Program-made: the position numbers and the translations under genes | NCBI RefSeq assembly: GCF_018343665.1 | Contig: NZ_JAGYPM010000004.1 | Coordinates: forward strand, 312,343-376,342 | Direction: 5' to 3' | Length of the DNA stretch: 64,000 nucleotides | From: Cytobacillus citreus | GTDB taxonomy: Bacteria; Bacillota; Bacilli; Bacillales; Cytobacillaceae | In this document: one piece after another, positions 18,154-28,750 of the stretch | Numbering within the stretch: the first letter of the stretch is position 1 | Layout of the letters: each line of letters starts with the position of its first letter | Notes under the pieces: generated by a model | What the model saw: only the letters and a program-made list of their open reading frames with translations | Told to the model about the DNA's origin: nothing | Databases searched by the model: none

Positions 18154-18197
18154 TTGAACGAAATCGCCTCATGCTAACATGTTTGTAAGTGCTTTCA
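18154..18197 (+). promoter_or_regulatory. Candidate mglB promoter with overlapping second cre site
   Basis: TTGAAC (18154-18159) and an extended -10, TGC-TAACAT (to 18180), are 15 bp apart. TGTAAGTGCTTTCA (18184-18197) right after it is a 13/14 match to cre, placed where CcpA would block initiation. Confidence 0.45.
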
Positions 18198-18258
18198 AAA
18201 TGAAAGGTAAGTGTTAATTTACCGTTGTCTTTACTAAATAGAAGAGGAGAATAATCAC

Positions 18259-19323
18259 ATGTTTAAAAAGAAAAAGGGATTCATTTTATCTTTAACCGTT
18301 GCTTCTAGCATTCTATTAGCGGCTGGCTGCAGTAGTTCTACTGGTGGTTCGGATTCTGGCAAAAATAAGGGAGGCGATAAGCTTCCGGCTGTTGGAGCAA
18401 CGATTTACAAATTTGATGATAACTTTATGTCTTATGTTCGTCGTGCAATGGAAGCGGCATCTGAAGGGAAAATTAATCTGATGTTGAATGATTCCCAAAA
18501 TGACCAAGCAAAACAAATTGAACAAGTAGATACTTTAATTGCAAAAGGTGCTAAATCATTGGCTATTAACCTAGTAGATCCAAAGGCAGCACAGACGATT
18601 ATTGACAAAGCAAAGGCGAAGGATATTCCTGTTATCTTCTTTAATAAAGAGCCAGATTCATCTGTTTTACAAGGTTATGAAAAAGCTTACTATGTTGGAA
18701 CAACATCATCAGAATCAGGTGTGATTCAAGGTGAAATGATTGCGAAAGCATGGGAAGCAAACATTGAAAAATATGACAAAAACGGCGATGGAAAAATTCA
18801 ATATGTATTACTAAAAGGTGAGCCAGGTCACCCAGATGCAGAAGCTCGTACAACATTTGCGGTTAATACAATTAAAGAAAAAGGGATCGAAGTAGAGGAA
18901 TTAGCTATGGATACAGCAATGTGGGATGCAACTAAAGCAACAGAAAAGATGGATGCTTGGATCGCTAAATTCAATGAACAAATTGAATTTGTCATTGCTA
19001 ATAACGACGGTATGGCTTTAGGTGCCATTGCTTCTCTAGAAAAAGCAGGATATTTCTCTGGAGACAAGTTTATGCCAGTTGTAGGTGTTGACGCAATTCC
19101 AGAAGCTCTTGATATGATTGAAAAAAGTAAAATGTTTGGAACGGTATTAAATGACGCTACTAATCAAGGTAAAGCGACTATTGATCTTGCTACAAATGCT
19201 GCAAACGGCAAAGACGTTCTTGAAGGAACAGATTGGACATTAGATGATTCTAGAGCAGTTCGTGTTCCATACGTTGAAGTAACAATCGATAATATACAAG
19301 TAGGTAAGGATGCTTATAAATAG
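18259..19323 (+). CDS. mglB: Galactose/methyl-galactoside ABC transporter substrate-binding lipoprotein
   Basis: A 354-residue lipoprotein; the signal ends LLAAGC with Cys24, then a Ser/Gly-rich linker. The type I binding fold has the MglB pattern VGATIYKFDDNFMSYVRRA. The loop DKNGDGKIQ (residues 173-181) is an EF-hand-like calcium site as in galactose-binding protein, and VIANNDGMALGAI and VVGVDAIPEAL are sugar-contact segments. It delivers galactose or beta-galactosides to MglA-MglC at the outer membrane face. First gene of mglBAC, preceded by cre sites and followed by a partial terminator that should raise its level over mglA/mglC. Confidence 0.93.
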   Translation: MFKKKKGFILSLTVASSILLAAGCSSSTGGSDSGKNKGGDKLPAVGATIYKFDDNFMSYVRRAMEAASEGKINLMLNDSQNDQAKQIEQVDTLIAKGAKSLAINLVDPKAAQTIIDKAKAKDIPVIFFNKEPDSSVLQGYEKAYYVGTTSSESGVIQGEMIAKAWEANIEKYDKNGDGKIQYVLLKGEPGHPDAEARTTFAVNTIKEKGIEVEELAMDTAMWDATKATEKMDAWIAKFNEQIEFVIANNDGMALGAIASLEKAGYFSGDKFMPVVGVDAIPEALDMIEKSKMFGTVLNDATNQGKATIDLATNAANGKDVLEGTDWTLDDSRAVRVPYVEVTIDNIQVGKDAYK

Positions 19324-19354
19324 AAAAGCGGAGGCGACTGCCGGATGCAATAAG

Positions 19355-19393
19355 AAATATGAGAAGCGCTCATTAAGTGCCTCTCATATTTTT
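19355..19393 (+). terminator. Intra-operon attenuating hairpin between mglB and mglA
   Basis: A 10-bp stem AAATATGAGA (19355-19364) with TCTCATATTT (19382-19391) and a short T tract. Partial termination here is inferred. Confidence 0.65.
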
Positions 19394-19419
19394 CAATGGT
19401 TTTAAAAGGAGGCTCACTC

Positions 19420-20922
19420 ATGTCAGAAGCCAGAACGACTAATATACTTGAAATGAGTCATTTAACAAAGAGATTTCCTGGTGTAATCGCACTACAAAAT
19501 GTTTCACTTAAAGTGAAGGCTGGGACTGTACATGCCTTAATGGGCGAAAATGGTGCAGGAAAATCAACTTTGATGAAATGTTTATTTGGCATTTATACAA
19601 TGGATGAGGGCAAGATTCTTTTGGATGGAAAGGAGGTCTCATTTGCCAATTCCAAACAAGCACTAGAAAACGGAGTTTCTATGGTTCATCAGGAATTGAA
19701 TCAAGTCCGTCAGCAAAATGTCATGGATAATTTATGGTTAGGGCGTTATCCGAAAAAAGGCATTTTTATAGATGAAAAGAAAATGTATGAAGATACGGTT
19801 GCTATTTTTAATAGTCTAGACATCTCGATCGATCCACGAAGTAGAGTGAGCACTTTATCTGTTTCTGAGATGCAAATGGTGGAGATTGCAAAAGCGGTTT
19901 CTTATCATTCAAAAATTATTGTAATGGATGAGCCTACTTCATCTCTAACTGAAAAAGAGGTAGACCATCTATTTAAAATCATTAGAAAACTACAAAGTGA
20001 AAATGTCGCTATTATTTATATTTCACACAAAATGGAAGAAATTTTGAAGGTTTCGGATGAAGTAACCATCATGCGTGACGGTCAGTACATTGCTACAAAA
20101 AGTGCGAAAGATTTAACAACCGAGGAGATTATTAAGCTTATGGTTGGCCGGGATCTTTCACAGCGGTTCCCTTCAAAGATGAATCAACCTGGCGACGTTA
20201 TATTAAAAGTCACAGATTTAACAGCTGAAAACGAATCCTCCTTCTCTAATATCAATTTTGAGCTAAGGAAAGGAGAGATTTTAGGTATTGCAGGTCTAGT
20301 CGGGTCTAAACGGACGGAAGTAATGGAGTCATTATTTGGCATGAGATCATTAAGTTCAGGGATGGTTGAACTGCATGGTAAGGAAGTTCATAATCATTCA
20401 CCTCAGCATGCCATCAAAAATGGTTTTGCCCTCGTGACAGAGGAAAGAAGATCAACAGGAATTTACCCTGATCTTAGCATTAGCTTTAACTCGATCATAG
20501 CTAACCTAGTTCAGTATAAAAAAGGTATATTCCTTTCTGACCGGAAAGTACACGATGATACTAAATGGGTAATTGATTCAATGAAGGTAAAGACTCCATC
20601 TCAAAAGACATCCATCGGCAGTTTATCCGGTGGTAACCAACAGAAGGTAATCATTGGACGTTGGTTGTTAACTAATCCGGAAATTTTATTATTAGATGAA
20701 CCTACCAGAGGAATTGACGTTGGTGCAAAGTATGAGATCTACCAACTCATTAATCAACTAGCAGCTGACGGAAAAGGTATCATCATGATTTCTTCTGAAA
20801 TGCCAGAACTTTTGGGCGTAACAGACAGAATTTTAGTAATGAGTAATGGGAGAGCAGCTGGAATCGTGGATACGGCCACAACATCTCAAGAAGAAATCAT
20901 GCGATTAGCAGCTTTGTATTAG
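19420..20922 (+). CDS. mglA: Galactose/methyl-galactoside ABC transporter ATP-binding protein
   Basis: A 500-residue fused double ATPase, the usual size for MglA/RbsA. The first nucleotide-binding domain has Walker [10 protein letters not shown] (42-50), signature LSVSEMQ and Walker [12 protein letters not shown]. The second has the degenerate Walker [11 protein letters not shown], signature LSGGNQQK and Walker [15 protein letters not shown]. Such an inactive-looking second P-loop is normal in this family. ATG 19420 is used since AAAGGAGG (19405-19412) lies seven bases upstream; an earlier ATG at 19396 precedes it. Drives MglC-mediated uptake at the inner membrane face. Confidence 0.95.
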   Translation: MSEARTTNILEMSHLTKRFPGVIALQNVSLKVKAGTVHALMGENGAGKSTLMKCLFGIYTMDEGKILLDGKEVSFANSKQALENGVSMVHQELNQVRQQNVMDNLWLGRYPKKGIFIDEKKMYEDTVAIFNSLDISIDPRSRVSTLSVSEMQMVEIAKAVSYHSKIIVMDEPTSSLTEKEVDHLFKIIRKLQSENVAIIYISHKMEEILKVSDEVTIMRDGQYIATKSAKDLTTEEIIKLMVGRDLSQRFPSKMNQPGDVILKVTDLTAENESSFSNINFELRKGEILGIAGLVGSKRTEVMESLFGMRSLSSGMVELHGKEVHNHSPQHAIKNGFALVTEERRSTGIYPDLSISFNSIIANLVQYKKGIFLSDRKVHDDTKWVIDSMKVKTPSQKTSIGSLSGGNQQKVIIGRWLLTNPEILLLDEPTRGIDVGAKYEIYQLINQLAADGKGIIMISSEMPELLGVTDRILVMSNGRAAGIVDTATTSQEEIMRLAALY

Positions 20923-20934
20923 GAGGAGATGTAA

Positions 20935-21957
20935 ATGAGTACACAGGCCATGAAAAATTCTAAAATTACCAAATGGCTATTCGATCATGTAATCTATGTT
21001 TTTTTAATACTTCTTGTAATTGGAATAGTAATCGCTTCTCCTGATTTTCTATCGGTTACCAATTTAATCAATATATTAAGTCAATCATCTTCACGTATTA
21101 TTATTGCGCTTGGAATAGCGGGAATTCTGATTACAGCCGGAACGGACCTTTCTGCTGGGCGAATGGTCGGTCTTGCAGCTGTGGTGTCGGCATCTTTACT
21201 GCAAGCAGGTGATTATGCTTATAAAATGTATCCTAACTTGCCGGAACTACCTTTTTTTGTTCCGATTATCATTGCCATGGTAGTCACGGGTCTATTTGGT
21301 ATTTTAAACGGTGTCATTGTTTCAAAATTTCATGTACCTCCATTCATTGCTACTTTAGGGATGATGATAAGTGTGTACGGAATAACGTCTATCTACTTTG
21401 ATCGCCCTCCATACGGTGCACAACCAATTGGCGGACTAAGCGAAAGCTTTACAAAGTTTGCTCAACGGGGAATACCAATAGGAGACTATGAAATTCCATT
21501 TCTTATTTTTTATGCTATTATCTTTTCTGTTATTATTTGGGTTATTTGGAATAAAACACAATTAGGTAAAAACATGTATGCAATCGGAGGAAACCCTGAA
21601 GCAGCTAAGGTTTCTGGCGTAAACGTTGCCAAAAATATTATTATTATCTACATGATCGCCGGCCTTCTTTATGGTTTCTCAGGAACAATTGAAGCTGGAC
21701 GTGTAGGTAGCGCTACGAATAATACTGGTAATATGTATGAGCTAGATGCTATCGCAGCATGCGTTGTCGGAGGGGTGTCATTATCGGGTGGTATTGGTAC
21801 GGTACCTGGTGTTATTACTGGGGTTTTGATTTTCCAAATCATCAACTATGGTCTAGCTTTCCTTGGAGTAAGCCCATACATTCAATTCATCGTCAAAGGT
21901 GCAATCATTATTGTGGCTGTTGCATTTGATATGCGTAAGCATGCAAAGAAGAAATAA
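20935..21957 (+). CDS. mglC: Galactose/methyl-galactoside ABC transporter permease
   Basis: A 340-residue permease of the branched-chain/ribose type with about 8-10 TM segments. The conserved block AAKVSGVNVAKN, preceded by AIGGNPE, is the EAA-like coupling loop, and IGTVPGVITGVLI lies near the end. AGGAGG precedes the ATG 12 bp after mglA. The stop codon TAA at 21955-21957 lies inside the first bases of repeat R1b, so the 3' untranslated region is entirely repeat. Forms the membrane channel of the galactose importer. Confidence 0.95.
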   Translation: MSTQAMKNSKITKWLFDHVIYVFLILLVIGIVIASPDFLSVTNLINILSQSSSRIIIALGIAGILITAGTDLSAGRMVGLAAVVSASLLQAGDYAYKMYPNLPELPFFVPIIIAMVVTGLFGILNGVIVSKFHVPPFIATLGMMISVYGITSIYFDRPPYGAQPIGGLSESFTKFAQRGIPIGDYEIPFLIFYAIIFSVIIWVIWNKTQLGKNMYAIGGNPEAAKVSGVNVAKNIIIIYMIAGLLYGFSGTIEAGRVGSATNNTGNMYELDAIAACVVGGVSLSGGIGTVPGVITGVLIFQIINYGLAFLGVSPYIQFIVKGAIIIVAVAFDMRKHAKKK

Positions 21958-22222
21958 AGTGAAACTTCCATCAGTGGGAGGCTCTTCATCCCCCACTGAT
22001 GGTTAGTTGAACCAATCACGCTCAAAACGCCACGTCCTCCCAAAAGCTCTGCTTTCGGTCGTGCGATGAAATGCGGATGAAGTACTCCTTGTCCAGTTGC
22101 TTTCGCCTGACTAGGAAATCGTGTCCGTCGTCGGGCTTTTACGGGCAGTTATCCCCCACCTATCTTCTGCGTCTCTTTCAATTTTAATGTAGGGATCTTA
22201 CTGCCCGTTAATGCGGGATAAA
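21954..22222 (-). repeat. R1b: dispersed two-hairpin repeat directly at the mglC stop codon
   Basis: A 269-bp copy in reverse orientation. It starts with ATAAAGTGAAACTTCCATC, whose TAA is the mglC stop. Hairpin HP2 (CCATCAGTGGG/CCCCCACTGATGG type) lies at 21967-22004 and hairpin HP1 (ACGGGCAG...CTGCCCGT) at 22140-22210. Between them is an 88-nt module R3. The mgl terminator at 22249 lies beyond the element, suggesting insertion between gene and terminator. Confidence 0.8.
22029..22116 (-). repeat. R3 module nested inside R1b
   Basis: The 88 nt read on the minus strand from TCCTAGTCAGGCGAAAGC to AGGACGTGGC match 28320-28407 closely (CATCGCACGACC and GAGCTTTTGGGAGG blocks shared), although the second copy has no R1 ends. 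Confidence 0.7.
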
Positions 22223-22248
22223 TGAATAGAAAAATTGAATATAGCTAA

Positions 22249-22294
22249 AAAGCCCCTTTAATAACGTGTTAATACACTATTAAAAGGGGCTTTG
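22249..22294 (+). terminator. Intrinsic terminator of the mgl operon
   Basis: A long stem AGCCCCTTTAATA (22251-22263) with TATTAAAAGGGGCT (22278-22291), one bulge, then TT. The 22295-22561 stretch is AT-rich with no further gene. Confidence 0.8.
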
Positions 22295-22561
22295 CATTAT
22301 GAAAAAATGGAAGGAAGGAATATAGAGAATGCTCACGATTCCCGATTTGAACTGGCTTTTTGATTTGAAGTGTTTGCGGTTATCCTCTCCTTGCAAAATG
22401 TGAAATTTTTAAATAGCCAGATAAAATGTTGCCGGTTTATATCTTTTTTATGAGTAAATTAAAAGGGGAAAAATTTAGTAAAATTTTAGTAAAAATTATA
22501 GAAATATTTTACTTAAAAGAATAAAATAAAGAAAACACGTTTGTCATGGGGGACGTTCAGT

Positions 22562-23743
22562 ATGAATATGGACATATTAATCACTAAATTTAAGGAGTTA
22601 TATTATGCGTCACCACAAGAAGCGTTTTTTGCACCTGGGAGGATTAATTTAATTGGAGAGCATACCGATTATAATGGAGGCCATGTTTTTCCATGTGCAA
22701 TTACGTATGGTACTTATGCTCTTGTCAAAAAGCGTGAGGACCAGACCATACGGATGTATTCGATTAATTTCCCTCACAGGGGATTAATTGAGTTTGATTT
22801 AACTTCATTAGATTATACTCAGCAACATAATTGGGCAAATTATCCGAAAGGTATGATCCGTTACATAGTAGAATCAGGGTACGAAGTGACTTCAGGATTT
22901 GAGTTGCTTATTTATGGGAATATTCCCAATGGTGCAGGTCTTTCTTCCTCTGCATCGCTTGAAATGTTAACAGGTGTAATGCTGAATGGCCTGTTTGATT
23001 TAAATATTCCACGTCTTGATCTTATCAAGCTTGGAAAGCGAGTTGAGAATGAGTTTATTGGGGTAAATAGTGGCATTATGGACCAATTTGCGATTGGTAT
23101 GGGTGTTAGAGATGCGGGGATATTGCTAGATTGCCAGACACTTAGCTATGAGTACGCACCCATCCAGCTAGAGGGATATAAAATATTAATCATGAATACG
23201 AATAAGCGCAGAGAGTTAGCGGATTCGAAGTACAATGAGCGTAGAAGTGAATGTGAAGAAGCGCTGGTTCAGCTTCAGCAAAAGCTTCCAATTGAAGCTC
23301 TTGGGCAGCTTTCTGAAAAAGAGTTTGATGAAAATCAATTTCTCATTTCAAATGAAGTTGTCAGAAAGCGTGCCAAGCATGCGGTTTATGAAAATAGAAG
23401 AACTATAAAGGCACTTAGAGAGCTAAGAGCAGGGAATTTAGAGGCATTTGGCCAATTAATGAACGACTCACACCGATCATTACGAGATGATTATGAAGTG
23501 ACGGGGAAGGAGCTTGATAGCTTAGTAGAAACGGCATGGAAACAGTCGGGAGTTATTGGAGCGCGGATGACTGGAGCAGGATTCGGGGGTTGTGCGATTG
23601 CAATTGTCGCGAATGACGAGGTAGATTGCTTTATAGCGAATGTTGGTGCAGTTTATCGAGAACTTATCGGCTATGATGCTGATTTTTATGTAGCTAGCAT
23701 CGGGGATGGTGCTAAAGAAATTGCAATGACGGAGGCGATGTAA
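22562..23743 (+). CDS. galK: Galactokinase
   Basis: A 394-residue GHMP kinase that phosphorylates galactose at C1 with ATP, the entry step of the Leloir pathway. The galactokinase signature GRINLIGEHTDYNGG is at 26-40, the ATP loop PNGAGLSSSASLE follows, and the late TGAGFGGCAIAI is the third GHMP motif. ATG 22562 has GGGGGAC upstream; the TTG at 22541 would put that inside the gene. Its stop abuts the galE ATG. First gene of galK-galE-galT-galM-galR, 600 bp after mglC. Confidence 0.96.
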   Translation: MNMDILITKFKELYYASPQEAFFAPGRINLIGEHTDYNGGHVFPCAITYGTYALVKKREDQTIRMYSINFPHRGLIEFDLTSLDYTQQHNWANYPKGMIRYIVESGYEVTSGFELLIYGNIPNGAGLSSSASLEMLTGVMLNGLFDLNIPRLDLIKLGKRVENEFIGVNSGIMDQFAIGMGVRDAGILLDCQTLSYEYAPIQLEGYKILIMNTNKRRELADSKYNERRSECEEALVQLQQKLPIEALGQLSEKEFDENQFLISNEVVRKRAKHAVYENRRTIKALRELRAGNLEAFGQLMNDSHRSLRDDYEVTGKELDSLVETAWKQSGVIGARMTGAGFGGCAIAIVANDEVDCFIANVGAVYRELIGYDADFYVASIGDGAKEIAMTEAM

Positions 23744-24733
23744 ATGAGTATTCTTGTGCTAGGTGGAGCAGGTTATATTGGTTCGCATGCGGTTTATCAG
23801 TTAATCGATCATGATTTTGAAGTGGTTGTGATAGATCAATTACAAACAGGTCACTTAGATGCGATCCATCCAAAGGCTCATTTTTATCAAGGAGATATCC
23901 GCGATCGACAATTTATGAAATCTGTTTTCGAAAAAGAAAACATTGAAGCTATCTTGCATTTTGCAGCTAATTCTCTTGTAGGAGAGTCAATGATTGAGCC
24001 ATTAAAGTACTTTGATAATAATGTGTATGGTACGCAGATTGTTCTTGAAATGATGAAGGAATTTGGCGTTAAACACATTGTTTTTTCCTCGACAGCGGCT
24101 GTTTATGGGGAACAAAAAGTTGTACCCATTACGGAAGAGGCTAGTACAATACCAACGAATACATATGGCGAAACGAAACTAGCGATGGAAAGAATGATGG
24201 CTTGGTGCGAAAAAGCCTTTGATTTGAAGTATGTATCCCTCCGTTATTTTAACGTTGCTGGAGCTAGAAGTGACGGTCAAATAGGAGAAGATCATCATCC
24301 TGAAACACACCTTATCCCTGTTGTTTTAGAAGCTGCATTAGGAAAGAGGGAAGCTGTTACGATTTTTGGTGATGATTATGATACAAAAGATGGAACTTGT
24401 GTGAGGGATTATATTCATGTAGAGGACTTGATTGAAGCTCACCTTTTAGCACTTCGTTATCTGCAAAATGGTGGGGAGAGTAACATTTTTAATCTTGGTA
24501 GTAATCAAGGGTTTTCTGTTCAAGAAATTGTTGAGACGGCAAAACAGGTAACCGGCATCGATATTCCGGTAAAAAAGGGTGAACGACGTTCTGGTGACCC
24601 AAGTACTCTCATCGCTTCTTCGGAAAAAGTAAATCAATTACTTGGCTGGAAACCATCGAGAACTTCCATTCACCAAATCATTAATGATGCTTGGAACTGG
24701 CATCAACATTACCCGAATGGTTATCAAAAATAG
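23744..24733 (+). CDS. galE: UDP-glucose 4-epimerase
   Basis: A 329-residue extended short-chain dehydrogenase interconverting UDP-galactose and UDP-glucose with bound NAD+. The NAD loop GGAGYIGSHA is at 6-15, the catalytic Ser is in the FSSTAAVYG segment, and the Tyr-Lys pair lies in TYGETK. GTCVRDYIHVEDL is a further GalE signature. The ATG is the base after the galK stop, indicating coupled translation. The product also feeds cell-wall sugar synthesis. Confidence 0.96.
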   Translation: MSILVLGGAGYIGSHAVYQLIDHDFEVVVIDQLQTGHLDAIHPKAHFYQGDIRDRQFMKSVFEKENIEAILHFAANSLVGESMIEPLKYFDNNVYGTQIVLEMMKEFGVKHIVFSSTAAVYGEQKVVPITEEASTIPTNTYGETKLAMERMMAWCEKAFDLKYVSLRYFNVAGARSDGQIGEDHHPETHLIPVVLEAALGKREAVTIFGDDYDTKDGTCVRDYIHVEDLIEAHLLALRYLQNGGESNIFNLGSNQGFSVQEIVETAKQVTGIDIPVKKGERRSGDPSTLIASSEKVNQLLGWKPSRTSIHQIINDAWNWHQHYPNGYQK

Positions 24734-24743
24734 AGGTGAAAAG

Positions 24744-26245
24744 ATGATATTTCAATACGTACAACAATTAATCGATCAAGCGATTGCGGCTCAATTAATG
24801 GAGCAGGACGATGAAATATATGCGCGTAATCAAATCCTTTCCCTTTTACAGTTAGCTGAATATAAAGAATCAATTGGGGAAGGGCAAGTAATGATTCCAG
24901 ATTTACTTGATTTAATCGTTGATTATGCATGTGAACAAGGGATCATTGAGAACCGATCTGATGAAAAGGAGATATTCTCTAGTAAAATCATGAACTGCTT
25001 GCTTCCGCGCCCATCAACTGTAAACAAGTTTTTTTATGAGAAATATAAACAGGATCCACTATCAGCCACAAACTTTTTTTATCAATTAAGTAAAAATAGT
25101 AATTATATTCAGATGAAGCAAATCAAGAAAAATATTGAGTATAAGGTGTCGACTGAATATGGTGAATTAGATATTACCATTAATTTGTCTAAACCAGAAA
25201 AAGATCCAAAAAGTATTGAATTAGAACGGGCAGCTCCGAAAAGGGACTATCCCAAATGCTTGCTTTGCATTGAAAATGAAGGTTATGCAGGGAGAATCGG
25301 TCATCCAGCTCGTTCCAATCACCGTATGATTCGAGTCGATTTATTGGAAGAAACTTGGTGCTTACAGTATTCACCTTATCTGTACTACAACGAGCATTGT
25401 ATTGTTTTATCCAAAACACATACAAATATGGTCATTAACCGAAAGACATTTGAACGATTGTTAACCTTTGTTGGGAAATTCCCACATTATTTTGTTGGAT
25501 CCAATGCCGATTTACCTATCGTAGGTGGCTCGATTTTATCTCATGATCATTATCAGAGTGGTCGTTATGAATTTGCTATGGCTAGAGCGGACGTTGACCG
25601 GACTTTTGAATTGCACGAGTTTCGGGATGTTCAAGGTTCAGTTTTGAAATGGCCAATGTCTGTCATTCGGTTGCAATCGGAACAATCGAGCACACTAGTT
25701 GAAGCAGCGGAAAGAATTTTAATAGCTTGGAAAAATTACAGTGACGAAGAATTAGGAATCTTAGCGAAAACAGGGGAGGACCTTCATAACACGATTACCC
25801 CGATAGCTCGTAAAAATGGCCACTTATTTGAATTAGATTTAGTGTTTCGTAATAACCGAACGAACTCCGAGCATCCACTTGGGATTTTTCATCCACGCGA
25901 AGATGTTCACCATATCAAGAAGGAGAACATTGGTCTTATTGAGGTCATGGGGCTGGCTGTGTTACCTGCGCGACTAAAGAATGAACTTGAAGAAGTTGGA
26001 GAGTACATTCTTAATAAAACAAAAGTCGTTGCGGATTATCATTTAGAATGGGCTAAAGAGTTAAAAAGGCAGTATCTCTCTGTTGCTAACGAAACAAATA
26101 TCGAATCGATTATGAGAGAAGAAGTAGGGAAGAAATTTTTGAAAGCATTAGAAGATGCAGGTGTTTTTAAACGGGATGAAGCAGGGCTCGCTGGATTTCA
26201 TCGCTTTATCCATTCCTTATCTGCTCCAAAAGGGGAGATAATCCA

Positions 26246-26249
<4 letters not shown>
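24744..26249 (+). CDS. galT: UDP-glucose-hexose-1-phosphate uridylyltransferase (Firmicutes type)
   Basis: A 501-residue protein, the length of the Bacillus/Lactobacillus GalT2 family rather than the ~350-residue E. coli type. It transfers UMP between UDP-glucose and galactose 1-phosphate. The SILSHDHYQSG segment holds conserved histidines, and KCLLCIENEGYAGRIGHPAR is family-typical. ATG 24744 has GAGGTGA upstream; an open extension to 24642 inside galE is a shadow. It overlaps galM by four bases (ATGA). Confidence 0.95.
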
Positions 26250-28298
<2,049 letters not shown>

Positions 28299-28319
28299 GT
28301 GATAGCTTTTACGAGGATG

Positions 28320-28407
28320 TCCTAGTTGGGCGAATGCCACAGGATAAGGAAATCTTCGTCAGAGATACATCGCACGACCAAAAGAGAAGCTTTTGGGAGG
28401 CCGTGGC
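28320..28407 (+). repeat. R3 module, free-standing copy after galR
   Basis: 88 nt similar to the module nested in R1b at 22029-22116, but without R1 hairpins. It lies between galR and its terminator. The rest of the gap to 28751 is AT-rich and includes the operator-like palindromes at 28681-28723. Confidence 0.7.
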
Positions 28408-28461
28408 ATGTATGTGCGCGATCAGTGCTACTACTACGCATCTATCTTCACCTTTCCAAGG

Positions 28462-28485
28462 CTCGCCAATCGGCGAGTTTTTTTT
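28462..28485 (+). terminator. Intrinsic terminator of the gal operon
   Basis: Stem CTCGCC (28462-28467) with GGCGAG (28472-28477), AATC loop, then eight T residues. Confidence 0.85.
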
Positions 28486-28680
28486 AACTAGCATTCCATA
28501 GACATGAAAAGTGCAGTTACAAATAATATAGCTACAATTTTTTTCTTGGAATTACATACATAAGCCACACAAAAAACTAACACTCTACCGAATTGAAATT
28601 CAATTCTATATTATTTTTTAAGTAAAATGAAATAAGTCTTTTGGTATGTAAACTTTCTTTAAAAAGAGTACTAATTACTT

Positions 28681-28723
28681 ATTCTGAAAATACAGAATAT
28701 TTAGTATTATTGATTCTGAGAAT
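28681..28723 (+). promoter_or_regulatory. Pair of operator-like palindromes upstream of the M6 protease gene
   Basis: ATTCTGAAAATACAGAAT (28681-28698) is a perfect inverted repeat with 6-bp arms, and ATTCTGAGAAT (28713-28723) a perfect 11-bp one, sharing ATTCTGA. CTGAAAAT also resembles the core of a CodY box (weak match). Binder unknown. Confidence 0.35.
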
Positions 28724-28750
28724 AAAAATAGTTCTGAAGGAGTGGTGCAT

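Noticed and set aside
24642-24743. Longer N-terminus for GalT starting inside galE
   Set aside because: A good ribosome binding site (GAGGTGA) and ATG at 24744 fit; the extension overlaps galE coding sequence.
28309-28494. Open frame on the minus strand across the R3 copy after galR
   Set aside because: It covers repeat R3 and the gal terminator and is not preserved in the other R3 copy.
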